From: Streptomyces sp. NBC_01775
GTDB lineage: Bacteria; Actinomycetota; Actinomycetes; Streptomycetales; Streptomycetaceae
Direction: 5' to 3'
DNA: 64,000 nucleotides
Assembly (NCBI RefSeq): GCF_035917675.1
Contig: NZ_CP109104.1
Location: forward strand, 4,216,001-4,280,000
In this document: piece by piece, positions 8,858-15,590 of the stretch
How the letters are laid out: every line of letters begins with the position of its first letter
Numbering within the stretch: position 1 is the first letter of the stretch
Translations under genes and position numbers: made by a program
Notes under the pieces: generated by a model
What the model saw: the letters and a program-made list of their open reading frames with translations, nothing else
Told to the model about the DNA's origin: nothing
Database searches by the model: none

Positions 8858-9079
8858 TCAGAGGCCTTTCTGCCGCTCGGCGTCCCTTTGCCTCACCGCG
8901 TCCAGGCGCGCGAACAGCGTCTTCCAGTCGCGTGCAGCAGAGGCTTTCTGCTGCGCTCGGTCCGGTTTCGCCGACCGCGTCCTGCGCCCCTTCCCGTCCT
9001 TCGGCGCGGCGTGATCGCCGCTGGTGAGCCGAACTCGTTTCGCCGTGCCGTTATAGCGCTGCCGGTCCCCCTTGGCCAT
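8858..9079 (-). CDS. Small basic protein, function unknown
   Basis: A 73-residue, strongly basic protein (many Lys/Arg; MAKGDRQRYNGTAKRVRL) with no hydrophobic segment. It ends 50 bp before the GTG of the EVE-like/nuclease gene on the same strand, so the two could be one transcript. No family recognised. The short length and compositional bias leave some doubt that it is translated; a nucleic-acid-binding accessory of the nuclease is conceivable but unproven. Confidence 0.45.
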   Translation of the reverse strand: MAKGDRQRYNGTAKRVRLTSGDHAAPKDGKGRRTRSAKPDRAQQKASAARDWKTLFARLDAVRQRDAERQKGL

Positions 9080-9235
9080 GTGTGAACGGTACGTGCCGGA
9101 GACGGAGTTGAGGAGAGTCGATTTACGAGTAGAGACAACCTTTCCATCCGGTCGCCGCCTGCCCCTCCTTCGGAGAGTCGCAGCAGAGACACGCGGAAGC
9201 AGCCAGCACGGAGATCATTTGTCGGGCTGGCAGAT

Positions 9236-9493
9236 CTACAGCCTGCTATCGCAACCGCTGCCGACCAGCGGTCCTACCGAAGCATCGCCGCCGGTACCCA
9301 CGTCTGCCCCGCAGTAATGGCAGATCCCCGGACACCCGGTCCGTCGACCAGTCGCACGCTCCCCGGACTCCCCGCTGTTCGGAGCACGAATCACGAACGC
9401 CTGGCAGGCGTACACAGTTGCGCCGAACGTCGCCGATGATGCGCCAGCGTTGACATTAATGCGCGCCGCATGGAACAGTTGCTGCGCCGACAC
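9236..9493 (-). CDS. Possible small zinc-ribbon protein
   Basis: An 85-codon frame from a GTG at 9493 containing GCPGICHYCGADVG, a C-x3-C-x2-C cluster that could bind zinc with the later cysteine. Third positions are GC-biased but less so than in neighbouring genes, and I see no strong ribosome site. It fills the otherwise empty ~440 bp between the divergent small basic gene and the HNH gene. Listed as tentative only. Confidence 0.28.
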   Translation of the reverse strand: MSAQQLFHAARINVNAGASSATFGATVYACQAFVIRAPNSGESGERATGRRTGCPGICHYCGADVGTGGDASVGPLVGSGCDSRL

Positions 9494-9522
9494 TTCGTCG
9501 GCAGCCTAGGGAGGGAGCTCTA

Positions 9523-10227
9523 GTGAGCGATGGCGTGCGCAGAACGTCTTTGGTGAAGGTGGCCGAGTTCGTGGCCAGCAGGGGGATAGGCAACAAGTTC
9601 AGCAAGCTGGACTTGTTCGAAGCCGTGCCCGACGTATCCCAGGCTGATCGCCGCATGCGAGAGCTGCGGCCGATGGGCTGGATCATCGACAACTACAAGG
9701 TCAACCCCAACCTGAAGCCGGACGAGTACCTCGTCCGCGAGCTGGGGACCAGGGTCGATCTCGGCGAAGCAGCCCCCAAGACCATCCGTAAAAACATCAC
9801 GGGCCCCAAGCGCCGTCGCGTCCTGGAACGCGACGGCCACATGTGCCAGGTATGCGGAATCCGTGCCGGTCAGGTCTTCCCCGATGCCCCCGAGCGCGGG
9901 GCCATCATGACGATCGGCCACATCATCCCCGTGAAACGCGGAGGGCAGAACGACGATGGCAACTTGCGGGCCGAGTGTCAGCGCTGTGGCGACGAAGCCC
10001 GCGACTTGACTGTCGACCCGCCCACGGCTGAGCAGGTGCTCGCGCACGCATCACAGGGCAGCCTGAAGGACAAGCGGCAGCTCTACGGCTGGATGCAACT
10101 CGGACGCCGCACTCCTTCCGACATCGAGAAGGTGTTCCAGGAGTGGTCCAGGCTGGGACCCGCTGACCGCATGAGCGTCATGACAGCTCTTGCCGGCCAG
10201 GTCATCAAGGAGCTCGACAACGAGTGA
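9523..10227 (+). CDS. HNH endonuclease with N-terminal winged helix
   Basis: A 234-residue protein. Residues ~5-80 form a winged-helix-like domain (KVAEFVASRGIG, RRMRELRPMGWII) and residues ~95-165 an HNH nuclease with structural zinc cysteines: RDGHMCQVCG, then TIGHIIPVKRGGQNDDGNL with the first histidine and catalytic asparagine, then RAECQRCGDEARD. This layout occurs in stand-alone type II or modification-dependent HNH restriction enzymes. The GTG start follows GGGAGGGAG at good spacing. No methyltransferase is adjacent; the only one in the element is the small C5 methyltransferase at 20605, 10 kb away. A role in restriction is inferred from domain type and cargo position. Confidence 0.78.
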   Translation: MSDGVRRTSLVKVAEFVASRGIGNKFSKLDLFEAVPDVSQADRRMRELRPMGWIIDNYKVNPNLKPDEYLVRELGTRVDLGEAAPKTIRKNITGPKRRRVLERDGHMCQVCGIRAGQVFPDAPERGAIMTIGHIIPVKRGGQNDDGNLRAECQRCGDEARDLTVDPPTAEQVLAHASQGSLKDKRQLYGWMQLGRRTPSDIEKVFQEWSRLGPADRMSVMTALAGQVIKELDNE

Positions 10228-10446
10228 CCGGCCCCGGAAGCCCCTGGTGATAAGGCCACGCCTTCCGTGTCCTGACTACCAGGGGCGCCTGCTCCTGTCG
10301 GCCAGTGCTGTCAAACAGCCGAGCAGAGATAATGCCGTGAGCTGCCCATCCTGGCGACGTGGCACGTATTGCAAAAGCCGCGCCCCTCTCGTCGGCGCTC
10401 CTAACGCCTTGTCTACCCGGAAGTGCTGGGGCCGGGTAGCGGCTAA

Positions 10447-11166
10447 TCAGGAGGCGCGGGGGTGACCTTCGTCGGTCGCGGCTGTGCCCTGCTGTTGGCG
10501 TACGTTAGATGTCGACTGTGGTGTGACGAGACGGCTCGTGTACCCCTCGTCGCACAGCCGGTTGTGGGCCGCCATCACGTCTTCAGGCACCGATAGGGCC
10601 ACCATGAACCCCTGCTCGGGGTAGATCAGTAGGCGCTGAAGCGCACCGACGAGCATGTCAATCACGAGGCGTGCGTCCCCGATGGAGTCGGCGTAGTCCG
10701 TGAACGTCATCGGTGTGGACGCGCTCACGATGTCGATTTCCGGCCACAGTTTGCGGGCCGTAGCGTATGCGCGGCGTTCCTCGTAGGGCTTGCTGATCAG
10801 CAGGACCGACGAGACATCGACGCCCTTCTCTTCGAGCACGGCCCGGCTGAAGCGGATGTTCTCGCCCGTGTTGCGCGCGTACGGCTCGACGAGCACGGCG
10901 GAGCCAGGGACGCCGAGTTCGAGGGCCCGTTCCCGGTAGTGCACCGCCTCACCGCGCGGCATGCGCTCCCGGGTCGTTGGGCTGGTCGCTCCAGTGAAGA
11001 GGAGGAGCGGCGCCATGCCGCGACGGTAGAGGTCAACTGCCGTATCGGCTACGCCCAGGTCGTGACTGCCCAGGCCGACCGCGACCGAGCACGGGCGCGG
11101 TTCGTGATGCATCTGGTGATAGTCCCAGATGGTCTGAGCGTCTTCCCATGCCTGCGCCGAGATCAC
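10447..11166 (-). CDS. YdcF/DUF218 family protein
   Basis: A 239-residue soluble protein of the YdcF-like DUF218 family, recognised by SVAVGLGSHDLGVADTAV, LLLFTGATSPTTRERMPRGEA and the signature EPYARNTGENIRFSRAVLEE, followed by LISKPYEERRAYATARKLW. Members bind nucleotides or act in envelope metabolism; the precise reaction is generally unknown. No signal peptide or membrane helix is present, unlike the membrane-anchored members. GTG 11166 overlaps the stop of the upstream gene by four bases (GTGA), implying translational coupling. It is the last gene of the three-gene GntR operon, an unusual cargo choice for an AICE regulatory locus. Confidence 0.85.
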   Translation of the reverse strand: MISAQAWEDAQTIWDYHQMHHEPRPCSVAVGLGSHDLGVADTAVDLYRRGMAPLLLFTGATSPTTRERMPRGEAVHYRERALELGVPGSAVLVEPYARNTGENIRFSRAVLEEKGVDVSSVLLISKPYEERRAYATARKLWPEIDIVSASTPMTFTDYADSIGDARLVIDMLVGALQRLLIYPEQGFMVALSVPEDVMAAHNRLCDEGYTSRLVTPQSTSNVRQQQGTAATDEGHPRAS

Positions 11167-11552
11167 TTGCCCTTCCCTTCCCCCACGAGGCGCAGTGCCT
11201 CGGTGGCCTCGTCGTCCGGGAGCTGCTCGGCCCACGTCATGAACGTCGCCTGAACCTGTGTGAGGTCGGTTGCCCCGAGCGCTCCCGCGAGTTGTTCCCA
11301 CGTCGCTCCGCGCCGCAGCCCCTCGAAGACCAAGCGCTGCTCCTGGTCGTCAAGGACGCGGCGGATCACAGTGTCGAGGGCGAGTGTGGCGAGCACATCC
11401 GTGGCACTGGCACCGCTCGTCTCCTGTCCGGTGGCTCGTGCGGTGTGGCGCTCCCGTCGGTCCGCCAGTAGCCACAGGTTGGTGGTGGGGGCGTCGCTGG
11501 GCGTCGTGATGACTGCTGTGTCGATCGGCTGCGGCGTTCCTTCACTAGGCAC
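11163..11552 (-). CDS. Unknown protein in the GntR operon
   Basis: A 129-residue mainly helical protein. The C-terminal half (LATLALDTVIRRVLDDQEQR, RRGATWEQLAGALG) resembles the region-4-like helix-turn-helix of small sigma-like or 'AsnC-type' DNA-binding proteins in Streptomyces elements, but I cannot name a family. GTG 11552 follows a near-perfect AAGGAGG ribosome site, and its first bases overlap the GntR stop by eight bases. It also overlaps YdcF by four bases, so the three genes are translationally coupled. Confidence 0.65.
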   Translation of the reverse strand: MPSEGTPQPIDTAVITTPSDAPTTNLWLLADRRERHTARATGQETSGASATDVLATLALDTVIRRVLDDQEQRLVFEGLRRGATWEQLAGALGATDLTQVQATFMTWAEQLPDDEATEALRLVGEGKGK

Positions 11553-12354
11553 GGGGGCCTCCTTCCTCGGTCTTCTGGTTGTGGGCGCTGTCGGGCACCT
11601 TGAAGTCGTACGCCCACGTGAAGCGGGACGCGGCGTGCACGCCAATGGCGAACTCGACCACCGTGCCATCCGCTGTGTACGTCGTCCGATGGAGCTCCAC
11701 GACGGGTTCGCCACTGGGGAGCTGGAGGAGCTTTGTCTCCTCCAGCGTCGGCGTGCGGGCGAACAGCTCTTCCCGCATGTGATCGATCTCGTAACCCGCG
11801 TCGTAGAGCACGCGGTAGCCGCCCCCGCGACCAGCAGGGCCGGGGGTCGGGTCGACAATTCGCGTGCCCTCGACGTGCTCCGGCCGGTAGTAGCTGGTCA
11901 GCGTGTGCGTGGGCTGCTCGCCTTCCTTCACGAGCCGCGCCCGCGCGTAGACCTGGGCGCCGGTCGGCAAGCCGTGCGCTTCCGCGACTACGGCTGGCGC
12001 TTCGACGAAGCTGACCGTCTGCGTCTGCTCGCCACGGCGGTACGAGCGTCCTGACGCGACGCGGTCCGCGATGAACGCGACCTCGTCGCCGTCGCGCCAC
12101 TTCGCCTTGTCGTACCGCTCGATACTCAACCGCTTGAGCGGAGTCTGCGGCCGTACGACGGTGCCGTGCCCGCGTGACGAGGTCACCAGCCCTTCGGCTT
12201 CCAGGGCCTTGTAGGCAGCATGAACGGTCGCCTTGGAGCCTTCACCCGCCTCCACCTGATCCCTGATGTGCGGCAGCTGCTTACCGGGAGCGATCTCACC
12301 GTTCTTGATCTGTTCGGCCAGGCGGTCCGCCAGCTCTCGCCACTTGGGCGCCAT
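11545..12354 (-). CDS. GntR-family repressor (KorSA-like, UTRA domain)
   Basis: A 269-residue HutC-type GntR regulator: N-terminal winged helix (WRELADRLAEQIKNGEIAPG through SKATVHAAYKALEAEGLV, residues ~3-65) and a C-terminal UTRA ligand-binding domain (ARARLVKEGEQP ... TTYTADGTVVEFAIGVH). In pSAM2-type AICEs the equivalent KorSA represses the replication activator and transfer control genes. ATG 12354 follows GAGGAGAT; the frame is open upstream but those codons cover the operator region. Three identical palindromes sit 34-106 bp upstream, arguing for autoregulation. It heads a minus-strand operon with the unknown gene and YdcF. The ligand is unknown. Confidence 0.88.
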   Translation of the reverse strand: MAPKWRELADRLAEQIKNGEIAPGKQLPHIRDQVEAGEGSKATVHAAYKALEAEGLVTSSRGHGTVVRPQTPLKRLSIERYDKAKWRDGDEVAFIADRVASGRSYRRGEQTQTVSFVEAPAVVAEAHGLPTGAQVYARARLVKEGEQPTHTLTSYYRPEHVEGTRIVDPTPGPAGRGGGYRVLYDAGYEIDHMREELFARTPTLEETKLLQLPSGEPVVELHRTTYTADGTVVEFAIGVHAASRFTWAYDFKVPDSAHNQKTEEGGPRA

Positions 12355-12387
12355 GCAGATCTCCTCTCGACGGCTCCAGTGAAACAT

Positions 12388-12460
12388 AGTCCTAGGACTG
12401 TTGACAGTCCTAGGACTGCCAGTGCATGGTCGTATCAGTCGCCACACAGTCCTAGGACTG
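12388..12460. promoter_or_regulatory. Three palindromic operators upstream of the GntR gene
   Basis: The 12-bp palindrome AGTCCTAGGACT occurs at 12388-12399, 12406-12417 and 12448-12459; the second and third extend to 14 bp (CAGTCCTAGGACTG). Spacings are 18 and 42 bp. Perfect dyads in this position are the expected binding sites of a dimeric GntR protein, most likely the product of the adjacent gene. A TTGACA precedes the second copy on the plus strand, so rightward transcription may also be controlled. Confidence 0.85.
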
Positions 12461-13067
12461 CAAGGCGACCGCCCCGGTGGCTCTCTTTGGGCTGCCTGGC
12501 GACGCCCGGAGGGCCCCTGAAACGGGTTCGAAGGAAGCGTCCGTTGGTTGAGAACTGAACAGCGTGATCCACCACAGCTAGACGGCCGTGACTACCCCGG
12601 CCGAGGTGAGTGGAGATCCGTCGTGAGGCGCCATTACCGCTGGTGGTGGCAGTCGACACGTGTGACGACCCCGCAGGGCTCATTGCTGCGGGCGAACACG
12701 GAGGGTCGGCACCCTCGCGACGTTAAAGAACGACGCGGCACACCTTTCAGGCTGGGATTACGGCTCGGGATGAAAGTCTCCCCGGGCCCGAACAGCCGCC
12801 GCGTGAATGAGACCAGCCAGCAGTCCTGTGCTGCACGTCGTCCCCCTCCGTCACCCCTCGTGGGTCGGCTCGGAGGGGCGTCGGCGTGGGGATGCAGGAA
12901 GACCCCCATACGAAGCGCACCGTCCGGCCCCCGGGCGGTGCTTCTCAGGTGCCTTCGCCGCGCTCGACAGCGCCCGCGAGCACGGTCTGACCTGATACGG
13001 CGGCGGCCCCGGTGCTGGAACACCGAGGCCGCTTCAGGGCCGTTCTACCTGGAAGGAACCACGACCC
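12461..13067. other. Long non-coding stretch upstream of the transfer gene cluster
   Basis: About 600 bp between the operators and the DUF6284 gene. Short frames exist, including one ending AALDSAREHGLT near 12990 with good codon bias, but none has a convincing start. The 3' end holds an imperfect 12-bp hairpin (13003-13032) that could act as terminator or attenuator just before the next ribosome site. Confidence 0.5.
13003..13032 (+). terminator. Hairpin upstream of DUF6284 gene
   Basis: GCGGCCCCGGTG pairs with CACCGAGGCCGC across a 6-nt loop with one mismatch. It lies 35 bp before the DUF6284 start, so it may end upstream transcription or attenuate entry into the transfer gene cluster. Confidence 0.5.
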
Positions 13068-13325
13068 ATGACTGTCAACCGTACTGTCCGCCGCTTGCGC
13101 ACTGTCCCCGATGAGGAGATCGGCCCGTCGGCCGCTGAGCTGGACGCGATCGAGGTGGAGTGGCCGGTCATCGCGGCCGATGTGGAGCTGCTGGATGCGC
13201 GGATCGCTGTCCTGGACCGCGTCCCGACGGAGGTGGACCGGCAGCGCATCCGCCGCGCTCACCGACGGCTGCTTTCCGCCCGGCGGGAGCTGGCCAACCG
13301 GTTTGGTACGCCGGAGGTGGCCTGA
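13068..13325 (+). CDS. DUF6284-like small protein
   Basis: An 85-residue soluble protein recognised from the actinobacterial DUF6284 pattern: PSAAELDAIEVEWPVIAADV followed by ELLDARIAVLDRVPTEVDRQ and RIRRAHRRLLSARRELANR. These are found almost only in Streptomyces mobile elements and have no known function. ATG 13068 follows GGAAGGAACC. It opens a tightly packed run of plus-strand genes in which each stop overlaps the next start, so it is probably the first cistron of the accessory/transfer operon. Confidence 0.8.
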   Translation: MTVNRTVRRLRTVPDEEIGPSAAELDAIEVEWPVIAADVELLDARIAVLDRVPTEVDRQRIRRAHRRLLSARRELANRFGTPEVA

Positions 13326-13612
13326 TGCTCGGGGAGTTCACCGCGCAGCTCGCCACACGGGGCGGTCGCTGGCGGCTGTATGTGGCGCTGATGGACACCA
13401 CCGAGCCGTGGCCCGTCCACGACTTCGACCGCGCCGGGCCGCCGCCGACGTTCACAGAGCGTTCAGCCGTCCTCAACCGGCTCGGGTTCGAGCCCTTCCC
13501 GCACACGGTGTGGGTATGGAGTGAGACCACCGAGGACCCTGCCGACGCCAGCTCGCCGGTACGGCTGATCGCCACTATGGCGGTGCGTTCACGCCGGGCG
13601 GTGGTCGTGTGA
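13325..13612 (+). CDS. DUF6303-like protein
   Basis: A 95-residue protein matching the DUF6303 pattern as I remember it: TRGGRWRLYVALMDTTEPWP, FTERSAVLNRLGFEP and SSPVRLIATMAVR. Function unknown; it regularly accompanies DUF6284 and DUF2637 genes in AICEs. The ATG overlaps the preceding stop by one base (TGATG), and its own stop overlaps the next GTG by four. Confidence 0.8.
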   Translation: MLGEFTAQLATRGGRWRLYVALMDTTEPWPVHDFDRAGPPPTFTERSAVLNRLGFEPFPHTVWVWSETTEDPADASSPVRLIATMAVRSRRAVVV

Positions 13613-14631
13613 ACGGCGTTCAGATCCGTTCAGCAGAGCGCGCCCTCTCGGTTGGCACGTGGCTGATCGTGGCCGGTGCGATGCTCTATTCGATCCTGAC
13701 CGTCACCCCGCTCGCCGCGGCCCACACGCCGGATGAGTGGGACTGGACCGCGCCGATTCTGCCTCTGGTGGTTGATGCGGCGGTCGTCATCGTCGTGCGT
13801 CTGGATGCGGTGCTGGCCCGTCTTGGCGGCAACGGTGGGCGCTGGCCGGTGGTGCTGCGGTGGATGACCGGCGGCATGACTCTCGCCCTGAACGTCGCGG
13901 ATTCTGCCTTGAACAGGGACCTGGTGGGCGTCGCCGTGCACGCGGTGGCGCCACTGCTGCTGATCGTCACGGCGGAGACGGGTTTGGCCTACCGCCGCGC
14001 CATCACCGCCGCCGTCACCGCCCAGGAAGCCCGCCGCCGGGCCGAACAGCAGGAGCGGGAGCGGACGGCCGCAGAGCAGCGTGAGGCCGCGGTGCGGCTG
14101 GCCCGGGAGGAGCGCGAGCACGCCGCGATGCTGGCGCGTGAACAGCGCGAACACGAGGCCCTGCTTGCCCGCGAACAGGCCGAGCGCGAGGAGCGGGCGC
14201 GGCGCAAGGAGCGCGAACACCGGGAGGCCCGGGAACGGTCCGAACAGCAGCAGCGTGAACGCCTTGAGCGGGAGCGTGAACAGGCCCGGCTCAAGCGTGA
14301 ACAGCGCGAGCGGGAAGAGGCGCAGCGCCGCGAACGCGAACAGCGGGAGCGCGCGGAGCGTGAACGCCGTGAGGAGGCCGAGCGGCAGGAGCGGGCCGAG
14401 CGTGAACGCGCCGCGCTGCTGGCAGCCGGCCCGGCCACCGAGAAGCAGCCCGAAGGGCGCGCCCGCGAGACCGTGCAGGCCGCCTTCGTTGCGGAACTGC
14501 CGGTGCGCCAGGCCGCGGAGTTGTGCGGCTGGTCGGTCGGCTGGGTCTCGACCCGCTACCAGGAACTGCGCGATACACCCCAGCTCCCCGGCGGCCCCAC
14601 GCCGCGTGCGCTGGAAGGAGCCACCCCGTGA
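13609..14631 (+). CDS. DUF2637 membrane protein with coiled coil and C-terminal HTH (spread-type)
   Basis: A 340-residue protein. Residues ~12-120 contain about four membrane segments (LIVAGAMLYSILTVTPLAAA, LPLVVDAAVVIVVRLDAVLA, VGVAVHAVAPLLLIVTAETG), typical of DUF2637. Residues ~125-275 are an almost uninterrupted Arg/Glu/Gln-rich coiled coil, and the last ~60 resemble a helix-turn-helix (VRQAAELCGWSVGWVSTRYQ). Similar proteins are annotated as spread or plasmid-transfer proteins, thought to help intramycelial spread. GTG 13609 overlaps the upstream stop. The highly repetitive coding of the coil could support length variation. Confidence 0.82.
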   Translation: MNGVQIRSAERALSVGTWLIVAGAMLYSILTVTPLAAAHTPDEWDWTAPILPLVVDAAVVIVVRLDAVLARLGGNGGRWPVVLRWMTGGMTLALNVADSALNRDLVGVAVHAVAPLLLIVTAETGLAYRRAITAAVTAQEARRRAEQQERERTAAEQREAAVRLAREEREHAAMLAREQREHEALLAREQAEREERARRKEREHREARERSEQQQRERLEREREQARLKREQREREEAQRREREQRERAERERREEAERQERAERERAALLAAGPATEKQPEGRARETVQAAFVAELPVRQAAELCGWSVGWVSTRYQELRDTPQLPGGPTPRALEGATP

Positions 14632-15005
14632 AGCCGTCACGCAGCACGGCCCCGGCGCGTTCAATTTCCGCGAACCCGCTGGTTTCTGTCTACCGGTGGC
14701 GTCTGGCCCCGGACGGGATGGCCACCTACCGCCAGCTCCGGGCCATGGGCCTGCGCCCCGGCGGCCAAGACGTGGCCGCGCAGATCGAGCGTCCGCGCCG
14801 TCGGCGCGGGCCGCTGGTCGCCTACCTCTACCGCATTGAAGACGCGAAGCCGGTGCGGCCGATGACCCCGGCGCGCCGTCGGGCGCTCGACGCGGCGATG
14901 ACCGCCCGGCGCACCTGCCCGACCTGCCGCGCGATCCGGCCCTACTGCATCGCCCGCTCACTCGGTGAGTGCGTGCCCTGCGCCGATGCCCCCCGAACTG
15001 GATGA
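14628..15005 (+). CDS. RRQRL-motif zinc-binding protein
   Basis: A 125-residue protein of the RRQRL-motif family common in Streptomyces elements. Hallmarks are YRWRLAPDGMATYRQLRAMG, LRPGGQDVAAQIERPRRRRG, LVAYLYRIEDAKPVRPMT, and a C-terminal Cys cluster: CPTCRAIRPYC and LGECVPC. In this copy the naming motif reads TYRQLRA. GTG 14628 overlaps the DUF2637 stop by four bases. Function unknown; a nucleic-acid-binding role is plausible from zinc ligands and basic patches. Confidence 0.82.
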   Translation: MKPSRSTAPARSISANPLVSVYRWRLAPDGMATYRQLRAMGLRPGGQDVAAQIERPRRRRGPLVAYLYRIEDAKPVRPMTPARRRALDAAMTARRTCPTCRAIRPYCIARSLGECVPCADAPRTG

Positions 15006-15022
15006 CCAGACCAGGAGTTGAC

Positions 15023-15442
15023 ATGCCCGAGACCGAGACCATCCGCTACACCGCCGATGTCGTGGCCGTCACCAGCGATGGCCGTGTCCTGCTCATCGAA
15101 CGCAGGTGGGACCCCTTCGAGGGGCGCTGGGCCCTGCCCGGTGGGCACGTCGACGCCGGGGAGACGAGCCGTGCGGCGGCTGCCCGCGAGCTGGCTGAGG
15201 AGACCGGCGTGCACGTGGACCCCGTCGACCTGCGCCAGCTCGGCACCTTCGACCGGCCTGACCGGGACCCCCGAGGCCGCTACGTCACCGTCGCCTACCT
15301 CGCCCGGGTGCCCGCCGACACCCCGATCCTCGCCGGTGACGACGCCCGGACTGCCCATTGGTGGCCACTGACCGGGCTGCCGGGCCTGGCGTTCGACCAC
15401 GTCGACATCATCCTCCACGCGGTCGCGGCACACCTCCGCTGA
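15023..15442 (+). CDS. NUDIX hydrolase (Pif-like position)
   Basis: A 139-residue NUDIX hydrolase with the signature GGHVDAGETSRAAAARELAE followed by ETGV, matching GX5EX7REUXEEXGU. It would hydrolyse nucleoside diphosphates linked to another moiety. In pSAM2 a NUDIX protein, Pif, blocks redundant transfer between element-bearing cells, and this gene holds the comparable position between spread-type genes and TraB. ATG 15023 follows CCAGGAG. Entry exclusion is inferred from position and family; a housekeeping activity is possible. Confidence 0.85.
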   Translation: MPETETIRYTADVVAVTSDGRVLLIERRWDPFEGRWALPGGHVDAGETSRAAAARELAEETGVHVDPVDLRQLGTFDRPDRDPRGRYVTVAYLARVPADTPILAGDDARTAHWWPLTGLPGLAFDHVDIILHAVAAHLR

Positions 15443-15533
15443 CTCCGCCCCGCGACGGCCGCCCAAGCCTGGCAGCAGCGTCGGCCGTCGCGGGCCCCTG
15501 CACCGCCACAAGACGAGACAGGAGACATTCAGC

Positions 15534-15590
15534 ATGACGGACTCGTACCTGATGCCCTACCCCTCCCGAGGCGAGGTGAAGGCAGGATGA
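15534..15590 (+). CDS. 18-residue leader peptide coupled to the next gene
   Basis: The short frame MTDSYLMPYPSRGEVKAG has an AGGAGACA ribosome site and a stop that overlaps the next ATG (ATGA at 15587). This is the standard arrangement for translational coupling, so the peptide is probably made, and ribosome passage would open the start of the 541-codon gene. No similarity recognised. Confidence 0.6.
   Translation: MTDSYLMPYPSRGEVKAG

Noticed and set aside
12401..12430. TTGACA next to the GntR operators as a strong sigma-70-type promoter
   Set aside because: No matching -10 hexamer at 16-18 bp; kept only as a remark in the operator entry.
12548..13114. 188-codon plus-strand frame in the region before DUF6284
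   Set aside because: Crosses the hairpin and ribosome site of the next gene; composition is not protein-like.
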